Positions 56,305 to 64,000 of a stretch of 64,000 nucleotides of DNA are shown here, piece after piece. Origin of the DNA: Tupaia tana (Eukaryota; Chordata; Mammalia; Scandentia; Tupaiidae). A model generated the notes under the pieces. It made no database searches and was not told the origin of the DNA. It saw only the letters and a list, made by a program, of their open reading frames with translations. The number at the start of each line of letters is the position of its first letter. Position 1 is the first letter of the stretch. Position numbers and translations under genes: made by a program. The stretch covers positions 100,360,860-100,424,859 of the forward strand of contig JAKSZU010000007.1 in the NCBI GenBank assembly GCA_026018925.1, written 5' to 3'.

Positions 56305-56555
56305 GGACCAGCAGTTAGCGTAATGGCAGTGTCACTGGACTCCCATGTAGTCGACCGCAGTTTGAGTCCTGGCCTTGGTGGCCTAAACTTACGCCGGGTG
56401 CGTGTGTGCGTGCCCAAGATCCCAAGAGGAGAATGGAGGAGAAGGGATTGCGGTGTGGCCATCCCCTGTGGGGGGTTATTTCTTGCTTTCTGTCTCTCTC
56501 TTTCTCTCTGTCTTTCTGGCAAGCACACACGCCCTATAGCAAAAATCTCTCCCCC
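56305..56555 (+). mobile_element. CYN-like SINE, long form
   Basis: GGGACCAGCAGTTAGCGTAATGG head, CCCTATAGCAAAAATCTCTCC end. 'aaattcttctacaaa' (56,289) and 'aaattcttctatgaa' (56,560) flank it. Confidence 0.95.
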
Positions 56556-56838
56556 AAAAAAATTCTTCTATGAAAAGTTTAAACTTTAAAAAAATCAATT
56601 TTATTTTTAAAATAAGACAATAAGATAGAAAATAACTATTATATTATTCTCCATATTTTTCATTCTTTAAAATAGTTTATAGCTTTAAAACACAAACATC
56701 TTTTTGAATATTTGTTTGATAGTTCTAAAATGTCAGTATTTGAGTTCTTTTTCAGCTTCCAAGAGTAGACCGCTAAGATATAAGATGGAAATGTGTTGTT
56801 GTTGTTATTATTAGTTAATTCTTATTTAAAAGAATATA

Positions 56839-57082
56839 TAGGGCCAGCCAGTGGCAAGGTGGTTAAGGTGAGCTGGAACGCACACAACCGACTGCACTGT
56901 TTGAGTCCCAGACCCAAGCTGTTTGAAAAACAAGCCAGTCGCCCGTGCATGTGTGTCTACAAGCCCAAAAGTAGGGAGAAATGGGGGATAAGGGATTGCT
57001 GCGTGACCAGCCCCCATGGAGAGCGCTCTCACTTACTCTCTCCTTTACTGGCATGCTCATGCACTCTCCAGCAACATAATAT
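56839..57082 (+). mobile_element. Older tRNA-derived SINE relative
   Basis: 'agggccagccagtggcaagg' head with 'gagctggaacgcacacaacc'; 'catgcactctccagcaac' end; TA-rich tail. Confidence 0.85.
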
Positions 57083-57478
57083 CTATACATATTATATATA
57101 TACACACATTTATATCTGATGGGCACATATTTACTTCATTTCATCTTGGGCTCCAAATTAAATTTCTTATGAGGTATTTTTATTCCGTGTATTTTCAGCA
57201 GTTTGAATTTTCTACCTAATCAAGTTGTTTCATTTAGCAAAATAATTAGCCAGGTACTCTCTAGTTTATACTTCTGCTGGTCTTGATATTAAGGTATTAC
57301 AATCACTCCAGGAGTCATAATTATTTCTTTTGTGTTCTACTATGAGAGTAGCCATGGCATTGTGTAGAGCATAAGCCTGTATTTTTTTCAGTTCTAGAAT
57401 GATACATGTGACATTGTGCTGTCACCCTTTAAGTGACATCTATTTTTAAATGGTTTGCTTTGTCAAAATTTTATGTTT

Positions 57479-57726
57479 AGGGCCAGCCCCGTAATGCAGT
57501 GATGAAGTGCTTTGCAGAATAAGGTACCACATGGCCGACCAGGGTTGGAGTCGTGGCCCAAGTGGCTTGAAAAACATGTTGGGTGTGTGTGCACGTGCAT
57601 GCCCCAAATCCTGAAGAGATGGAGAACTCGAAGAGGAAGGACCCCATCAGGACTTCTCTGTTTCTCTCTCACTTGTACACACATGCATCCAAACACCCTC
57701 TGGCACTGAAAACAAAACAAAAACCT
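57479..57726 (+). mobile_element. Older tRNA-derived SINE relative
   Basis: 'agggccagccccgtaatgc' head, 'caccctctggcactgaaaac' end. 'tttatgtttag' flanks both sides (57,470 and 57,726). Confidence 0.9.
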
Positions 57727-58447
57727 TTATGTTTAGAAAGGTTGAAGAAAGTTGGAACATTTCCTCTCTCCCATATGCACTGTTCATTGCTTGCTGTTTC
57801 CTAGAAGACAAGACAGCCTCTATCTGAATGCATATACCTCTAAAGTTATCTGACTCATTATTTACTTTTTAGGAAAAAATAGTTTTGCTAAGATAAATGA
57901 AAGGGTAAACTGAGTTCTCTTTGAAATTGTTGCTAACCATTGTGCTGTCTCGGGTATTACTGGCTGGTTTTTCTTTCTCAGTGTTAAGGAAGCATTTTGG
58001 TGTTTGCAGTTATGGTGGTGTGTCCCTTGGCATCCTCAGGGAGATCAGGAGAGGTGGCTGTCCAGGATGTCTCCTGTGTCTGCTGCGGGTGTTTCTGTGT
58101 TTAGGACTTTAACTTAGGCTTTGTTTTCATAGCTAAAAATTATTCATTAACTAAAATACCTCTGTCAGTCCAGGTTCTAGCAGCCATGATTTCATGTTTG
58201 AAGTTCTTTGGGGGGTTCTTGTTTGGTTTGGTTGGGGGAGCGGTTAATATTTGAAAACACTACCTAGCTTGGGACAAATTAGTTACCAGGCAAACCCACT
58301 GAAGAGCTTGACTGTTTGTTAACCCTGAAGGACTGACAATTTCAGCTTGTAAGGAAACCAGAATGTAGAGGCATTACTCAGGAAGCACTTTTGGGGTGGC
58401 ACAAGAAGTACCATCAGTTTTGAAATAGGATGAATTCCCGGTAAAGA

Positions 58448-58555
58448 TGAGCACCCATTCGGCCGGGGACTAAGGCGATGCACTGACTTGGCCAGTCTCA
58501 TGAGCACCCATTCGGCCGGGGACTAAGGCAGTGCACTGACTTGGCCAGTCGTCAT
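58448..58555. repeat. 54-bp direct tandem duplication
   Basis: GAGCACCCATTCGGCCGGGG...CTTGGCCAGTC occurs twice, back to back (58,448-58,501 and 58,502-58,555), with about three differences (GCGATGC against GCAGTGC, CTCAT against CGTCAT). Not part of a SINE. Confidence 0.93.
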
Positions 58556-58725
58556 GCAGGCATGAGAAGTGGCTGAGTGTGATCCAGAAGACTCTGGATG
58601 ACAGAACAATGAACCAGTCATGGCGATAGGAATCCTGGAAGCTCACACCAGATTTCATAACTAGAGAGACTGAAAGACAGCCTTAAATGACCCGTGCATT
58701 ATGGCATCGGACTGCTGGGAGGAGT

Positions 58726-58752
58726 GCCATGCCGTGCCATGCCATGCCACGG
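58726..58752. repeat. (GCCAT)n short tandem repeat
   Basis: 'gccatgccgtgccatgcc' and 'atgccacgg': about five GCCAT-type units. Confidence 0.8.
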
Positions 58753-59514
58753 TTGCACAGTAGAGTGAATAGGAGAGAAAGTAATGCAGCCCTCATGTCA
58801 AGGGAACCCGACGTCCCTGGAGATGTGGAAGCAGCAGACTCGAGCCTTGAGCACGAAGCAGTCTCAAGGACAGTCCGGGTCAACCTGGAGTCTGGATATC
58901 TTTGATCACCATCTATCTTAGACACAGTTCATCCAATTCAGTTGTGTGGACAGATATGAGTTGTCAAAGATTTGTCTGCAAGGAACATATCGTCTGTTAA
59001 AGTGATAAATACATAAATAATCATTTAATGCAGAAAACTAGAGGATTACCTAGGCTCCTTTGGTATTTCAGAAAGGAGCACTCAGCCTAGCCTGCAGATG
59101 CGAAAGGGTCCTTGAGGATGTGAAACCTAAGGGAGGTCTTTGAGAGACGAGTCAGGGCACTATGAAGCAGAATATTAGGAGGACGGCATGAACTGAAGTG
59201 TAGCATAAAGCTATTACTAGCTGATCGTTTGTCTGGCACCTCAGCCTAGCGAGGCCGAGGTTTCTTAACCTTGTACTATCGACATTTTTTAAAACTGGTG
59301 ATTCTCGCTGTGGGCTCCATCCTGTGCACTGTGGGATGTATCTCAGCACCCCAGGCTTCTACCCACTAGGTAGATGGCAGCAACAGTACCACCACAGTCG
59401 CGACAACTGAAAATGCCCACGGGTATGGCCACATGCCCCAGCTCAGAAATACTGACCTGGCTAAAAATTTGCTTACTAATACATAACATTTTCTTGAATA
59501 ATAAGTATATTATT

Positions 59515-59615
59515 TGCTATACTATATATATATATTATATGTCACAGAGAGGATATATATATATATTATATAATATATATACTATATAACATATATATAT
59601 ATAGAGAGAGAGAGA
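59515..59615. repeat. (TA)n-rich tract
   Basis: Several TATATA arrays with a TCACAGAGAGGA spacer, ending in (GA)5. The arrays are self-complementary and likely to form hairpins or cruciforms. Confidence 0.9.
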
Positions 59616-59722
59616 CCCACAGAGAGTCTCACTGGGTTGCCCAGGCTGGCCTCCCAAACTCATGATCCTCCTGACTCAGCCTCCCAACTACCTGGGATCA
59701 CAGGTGTTCACCACCATGGCCA
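59616..59722 (-). mobile_element. 7SL-derived SINE monomer (Alu/B1-like)
   Basis: Reverse complement has GTTGGGAGGCTGAGTCAGGAGGATC, 'agcctgggcaacccagtgag' and 'actctctgtg': the diagnostic 7SL Alu-domain order. It is one of only two 7SL-type elements seen in 64 kb. Confidence 0.85.
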
Positions 59723-59739
59723 CTGTAGAGTTAATACTG

Positions 59740-59998
59740 GGACCAGCAGATGGCATAATGGCTATGTCACTGGACTCCCATGTAGTCAACCGTGGTTCGA
59801 ATCCTGGACCTGGTGGCTTAAACTCTTGCCAGGCGCATGTGTGTGCGTGCCCAAGATCCCAAGAAGAGAAGGGAGAAGGGATTGTGATGTGGCCATCCCC
59901 CGTGGGAGGTAATTTCTCACTTTCTGTCTCTATGTCTCTCTCTGTCTTTCTGGTGAGTGCACGCGCCCTATAGCAAAAACTTCTCCCCACACACACAA
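59740..59998 (+). mobile_element. CYN-like SINE, long form
   Basis: GGGACCAGCAGATGGCATAATGG head, CCCTATAGCAAAAACTTCTCC end and (CA)-rich tail. Confidence 0.94.
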
Positions 59999-60261
59999 AA
60001 AAGAAGTTTATAGTCTGAAGCTTAGTGCCTTCATGTTTTCTTTTATATTCCCTTTCTTCCTTAGTAAGATTGTTTCTGAATTTTCAGTAGTCCTAACCAA
60101 AGGAGAAAGGAAGGTGCTTCTATGTCTTGTTTAAGACAGAGCAAAAGGAATGTGGCTAGAGTTCCAGATGTAATAGTGTCTGTGATCAGAACTGTACAAA
60201 ATTCAGGGACATGGATAAAAGGTAAGTACAATAAGCAAGAAATGGAATATGTATCAATTTT

Positions 60262-60520
60262 TTTTTCTTTTTTTTTTTGGAGAGGTTTTTGCTATAGGGC
60301 ACATGCGCTCTCGAGAGAGAGAGACAGAGACAGAAAGCGAGAAATCACCCCCCAGGAGAGATGGCCACACCACAATCCCTTCTCCTCCATTCTCCCCTCG
60401 GGATCTTGGGCATGCACACAAATGCACCCAACGTGAGTTTAAGCCACCGGGTTCGGGACTCGAACCATGGTCAACTACATGGGAATCCAGCGACATAGTC
60501 GTTACATTAACTGCTGGTCC
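60262..60520 (-). mobile_element. CYN-like SINE, long form
   Basis: Poly(T), GGAGAGGTTTTTGCTATAGGG, head ending TAACTGCTGGTCCC. 'tatgtatcaatttttt' (60,249) and 'tgtgtatcacttttc' (60,520) flank. Confidence 0.94.
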
Positions 60521-60954
60521 CTGTGTATCACTTTTCTACTCAGTTTTGAACAGCAAAATTTAGAACTCCTTGATAGTTTTATTTCTCCCAGTGACTGTTT
60601 CAACAATTTATTCCACAACTAAAAATACGGAAAATTTGCAGGTGTCCAGGAAAACATGAAAATGACTAGCTACCATGCATGTGAGAAAATAAAGCTTTGC
60701 ATTATAATTGATTGGGTGCGCCCCAAAAGACAAGGTCTGTGCCACGGCCTTCTGCCATTTGTAGACTTATTCTGAAGATGGTAGACAGCTCCTTAGTTGG
60801 CGGATGGAAAATGAGACTTACATTGCAGTAGAAGACTTTAGGGTTAAATTAGGAAACCAACAAACTTACATAAAAACTCTGAAAGTAAAAGCCAGACTTG
60901 TTAATATCAGGCTGATAAAAACCAACTTTTGATTTTAAAGCATTTTAAAAGTTA

Positions 60955-61020
60955 TTTGCATATGTATATATTATATCATATAATATATTATATATTATAT
61001 ATACGCATACATATTTACTT
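60955..61020. repeat. AT-rich palindromic tract
   Basis: TATATTATATCATATAATAT and similar inverted units. Confidence 0.8.
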
Positions 61021-61027
61021 ATATAAC

Positions 61028-61072
61028 ATGGGATCTAGTAACCGCAGTCACCATGCCATGTGCCAGCCCTAA
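61028..61072 (-). mobile_element. CYN-like SINE head fragment
   Basis: 'gggatctagtaaccgcagtc' and 'catgccatgtgccagccc': the inverted tRNA-like head only. Confidence 0.6.
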
Positions 61073-61157
61073 CTTTCCTTTTCCTGTAAGATTCTATTAG
61101 GCATTACAAGTACAATGAGTACTATTCATGCCACCTGCCGGCCCAGGAAGTCATACC

Positions 61158-61372
61158 TTTTTTTTTTTTTTTTTTAAACTTTTTTTGCCATAGGGCAGGT
61201 ACTGGAGAAAGACAGTGAGAGGGAAAGAGAAATCTCCTCTCTCCCCAGGGGGATGACCACGCCACAATCCCATCTCTCCCAGTACTCCTCCTGGGATTTT
61301 GAGCCTGCGTACTCAGGAGTCCAGCATTACTTTCAAGTCTCCAGGTCCGGGACTTGAACCGTCGTCAGCCAT
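61158..61372 (-). mobile_element. CYN-like SINE, long form, head-truncated
   Basis: T18, 'aactttttttgccatagggc', body 'cacgccacaatcccatctc', stops at 'accgtcgtcagccatac' before the head end. Confidence 0.82.
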
Positions 61373-61767
61373 ACTCTTGATAGGTAAATAGATATATCCC
61401 TAATTATAGTAGACTAAAGCGCACTATGATAGGTTTTTAAATCCTATTGTACTAAAATCGTATTGTTAATGTAATAATAATGTGAATTAGTTTGCGAGGG
61501 ATTAAAAAATATCAAAGACTTATGTTACAATGTAGAATAGTCCAGAATGTCTAACATTGCTGTCACTTAATACTAATGGCAAGCAGTAGATACCTGTGAT
61601 ACTTCTCTAGAGCTGTTTAATAAGCAAAAGTTACAGAGGAAGCAGCTGCCATTTTTACATTTTTCAAATTTTTCTGCTTAAGATTAACCAACTACCTTTG
61701 ATAGTAATTCAACCAAAATGCACCAAGAAAAGGAACATTATTAACACTAGGTTAATTTTCTCTTGGA

Positions 61768-62117
61768 ATGATGGGACATATTGAGTGTCCTTATCCAAAA
61801 TACTTGGGACCAGAAGTGTTTGGATTTCGGATTTTTTTCAGGTTTGGCAATATTTGCATAGACATAATGAGATATCTTGGGAATGGGGCCCAAGGTAAAC
61901 TTAAATTTCAGTTGTTTCTTACACACCTTATACACATAGCCCAAAGGTAATTTATACAGTATTTTCGTATTGCAGCATTTGGACTGCAACCGTCACATGA
62001 GTTCAGGGGTGGAGTTTTCCACGTGTGGCATCATGTTGGTGCTCAAATAGTTTCCGATTCTGGAGCATTTCAGATTTGGGATATTCTGATTATGGTGGCT
62101 CAACCTGTATTATGTAA
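61768..62117 (+). mobile_element. Tigger-like non-autonomous DNA transposon
   Basis: Ends are inverted: 'attgagtgtccttatccaaaa' and 'gatattctgattatggtggctcaacctgta'. Diagnostic interior phrases include 'cttgggaccagaagtgtttgg', 'tttggcaatatttgcata' and 'atgttggtgctcaaatagtttc'. It matches a well-known primate/mammal Tigger-type repeat; the exact subfamily is uncertain. Confidence 0.75.
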
Positions 62118-62787
62118 GTGCAAAATTAGTATGGCGTTGATGAAAGTACTTGGGACTGAAGTTTCCCTAAAACGTGTGTATGTGGCTCCCAGTCCTGCTC
62201 TCACTTACCCTCCTGGCCTAGGTGGCCGGTAGCCAGGCTGCGTTGTGTGTACCGCCGTCCAGGTTCCTGGTGCACTGTGAAGCCTGCAGTCAGTGCTGTG
62301 GGTGAAGGGTCCAGGGGTCATTTCTGCTATGGAGTACACCCACAACTACAACTCACTCTTAAATTACTTCAGTGCTCTTTCTACTTCACTTTTTTTCTTT
62401 TGTTTTCTTTCTAAATAAAAAAAAAAAAAAGTTTAACTCAATTTTTTCTCCTAAGGGTTCATTTGAGTTTATGTGAATAGAAGCACTCCTTATTATTAAT
62501 GACTGTGAATGCTCATTAATCAGAGGGAAATAAGCTCCTACATCTTTACCTGCTTGCACCACAGACAATATTCTTTGGGGTAGAGAATGGAAGTAAAATG
62601 CATTACACTGGGGTGAGGACACCATTTTAAATGTGGTCTTTATTCTTAACAATATGGAATTTTGTAATTATTTCTTTATTTAATTGTATTGTTATTAAGG
62701 CAGCAGTAATAGTCGTGGATATTACTGGATTTTAAACTTTGAGGATTTGCTTGAGTTACTTTATTTGTTTGCTAAGAAATAAGTGTA

Positions 62788-63035
62788 GGGGCCAACAGGT
62801 GGTGTGGTAGTTAAGGTGTTGGATTCCCACATAGCTGACCACGGTTCAAGTCCCAGACTCAGCAACTTGAACAATCACACCAGCTGTGTGTGCATGCATG
62901 CCCAAAATCCCAAGAAGAGAATGGAGGAGAAGGGATTGTGGAGTAGCCATCCCCTCTGCGGGGTGATTTCTTTTTCTCTCTCTGTCTTCAGCTAGTACAC
63001 ATGCCCTATGGCAAAAACCTTAAATAAAAAAAAGG
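62788..63035 (+). mobile_element. CYN-like SINE, long form, diverged
   Basis: GGGGCCAACAGGTGGTGTGG head, CCCTATGGCAAAAACCTT end, (GGAA)-type tail. Confidence 0.92.
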
Positions 63036-63114
63036 AAGGAAGGAAATGAATGAATGAACTGTAGGGCCTGCTCCACGTTGAAACTGTAATTCATGGCTCA
63101 AGAGGTGCTGGATT

Positions 63115-63220
63115 GAGACTGTACAGTGTACTCTGGATGGAAAAATCTCATTTTGTATGCTGAAATGATGTATAGTGAATGAATGCAAATACATAAATTG
63201 AAAAAAAAAAAAAAAAAAAA
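63115..63220 (+). mobile_element. HAL1/L1 3' tail, 5'-truncated insertion
   Basis: The 85 bp before A20 match the 3' end of the HAL1 at 1,905-1,985 ('actctgga(g/t)ggaaaaatctc', 'attttgtat', 'gtgaatgaatg(t/c)aaata'). Flanked by 'agaggtgctggatt' (63,101) and 'agaggagctggatt' (63,221). Confidence 0.85.
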
Positions 63221-63234
63221 AGAGGAGCTGGATT

Positions 63235-63507
63235 GGGACCAGCAGTTAGCGTAATGGCAATGTTGCTGGACTCCCACGTAGTTGACCGCGGTTCGCGTCC
63301 CAGACCCGGTGCCTTAAACTCACGCCGGGCGCGTGTGCGTGCATGCCCAAGATCCTGAGAAGAGAATGGAGTAGAAGGGATTGCGGTGTGACCATCTCCC
63401 CTGGGGGGTGATTTCTCGCTTTCTATCTCTCTGTCTCTCTCTGTCTGTCTGGCGAGCGCACGCGCCCTATAGCAAAAACCTCTCCAAAAAAAAAAAAAAA
63501 AAAAAAA
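63235..63507 (+). mobile_element. CYN-like SINE, long form, near consensus
   Basis: GGGACCAGCAGTTAGCGTAATGG head, GGCGAGCGCACGCGCCC and TAGCAAAAACCTCTCC end, A24. Its flanks 'agaggagctggatt' (63,221) and 'agagtagctggatt' (63,508) show it used the HAL1 tail's target copy. Confidence 0.96.
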
Positions 63508-64000
63508 AGAGTAGCTGGATTCACATGGCAACCAAGGTTTATATCCCGGGCCTGGTCAGCCTGAAACACAGTGGGCACATGCAAGAGTGCCCAAGATCGG
63601 ATGGGCTGGAAAGAGAATAAAAGCAATATATTTGGTTGATCTGGCGAGAGCATGTACAACCTGTGAATTGCTGGGTGTGTACTGAACTTAGCATGTGGGT
63701 TCCATTTTAGTTCCCAGGACGGTGGCCTCCCTCTCACAGTATCCCCCAAAGGCTGATAGAGGTGTGTGACTGAGGGATTTCACAAGGGCAGAGTTGCGAA
63801 GCTGGTGAGCATGAGTTGGGGAGTTCAGGACAGGGTCCCATCGCAGCATGCCACTCACTCGCTGCCTGACTTGAGCTGTAGGAGCAGCACTGAGCCTGCC
63901 TGATAAGATGAAGGGCTAAGATTGTAGGAGCTCCAGTTTCCTTTCAGTTCCAAAATGTCACACTTCTCAAATTCTAGCTTATCTAAGAAGCCAGACTTGT

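Larger units (their letters stand above)
63062..63660 (+). mobile_element. Older SINE relative, split by two later insertions
   Basis: Head side 'tagggcctgctccacg' to 'agaggtgctggatt' (63,062-63,114) and body side from 63,522 ('cacatggcaaccaaggtt', 'tatatcccgggcctgg'). In other old copies 'agctggatcccacatggccaacc' is continuous, so the two parts belong together. Confidence 0.65.
50628..64000 (+). other. MPC2: MPC2 intron 1 (or beyond), repeat-filled
   Basis: I searched this stretch by eye for codons of the next MPC2 exon (PRTVFFWAPIMKWG and MARPAEKLSTAQSA) and saw none. It is therefore most simply intron 1 running off the window end. 50,628-51,740, 55,380-56,290, 57,710-59,590 and 62,120-62,780 hold no repeat or gene that I can assign. 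Confidence 0.75.

Noticed and set aside
60121..60232. Possible MPC2 exon ending ATAAAAG before GTAAGT
   Set aside because: A donor-like site exists at 60,222, but the preceding codons do not resemble MPC2 in any frame.

Overview
The window is nuclear DNA from a placental mammal. It covers the 5' part of DCAF6 on the minus strand and the first coding exon of MPC2 on the plus strand. The two genes are arranged head to head across a CpG-rich shared promoter at about 49.3-50.5 kb. DCAF6 encodes a WD40 substrate receptor of CUL4-DDB1 ubiquitin ligases and nuclear-receptor cofactor. MPC2 encodes a subunit of the mitochondrial pyruvate carrier. This neighbour pair is the one I know from human 1q24. 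Only five coding segments of functional host genes were found: DCAF6 exons 1-4 (49,642-49,546; 28,339-28,278; 22,695-22,603; 6,290-6,105) and one MPC2 exon (50,519-50,627). Their splice phases agree with each other. Almost everything else is intron filled with transposons.

The dominant feature is a tRNA-derived SINE, about 75 copies in both orientations. Three architectures share a tRNA-like head with pol III A and B boxes. The long form (about 250 bp) has a CCCCCC-(A/T)-GGGGGG palindrome, a pyrimidine-rich stretch and a conserved 3' end reading CCCTATAGCAAAAACCTCTCC-like, then poly(A). The short form (about 165 bp) goes from head to a CT-rich tract and an AAATAAA-rich tail. Older diverged copies have a GGCTGGCC-type head. 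I see only one clear 7SL-derived monomer and one possible 7SL-type dimer, and no burst of Alu, B1 or Tu elements. Abundant young tRNA SINEs with scarce 7SL SINEs fits a colugo (Dermoptera; CYN-SINE-like). This is inference from memory of the families, not a database match.

Layout: 1-2.0 kb, an ORF1-only LINE (HAL1-type) broken by a SINE; 2.1-4.5 kb, L1 debris and an RPL6 retropseudogene fragment; 5-20 kb, DCAF6 intron with nested SINEs; 18.6-20.9 kb, a KRAB-zinc-finger pseudogene (minus); 25.5 and 33 kb, ancient L2 and MIR remnants; 29.1-30.1 kb, an NSA2 retropseudogene with a visible target-site duplication; 33.7-34.1 kb, an old solo LTR; 36.7-42.3 kb, two long decayed L1 ORF2 regions; 47.1 kb, a 28-bp minisatellite; 47.8 and 61.8 kb, Tigger-like DNA transposon relics; 49.3-50.6 kb, the bidirectional promoter and both first coding exons; 50.6-64 kb, MPC2 intron 1 or beyond.

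I found no undescribed protein-coding system. Nearly all long open frames are SINE bodies read in different frames. The most interesting signals are in the mobile-element history: serial SINE insertions reusing the same target sequence, SINEs nested inside mariner-type MITEs, and a 5'-truncated HAL1-tail insertion later hit by a SINE at its duplicated target. A short inverted-repeat sequence seen three times is also of interest, and I could not classify it.
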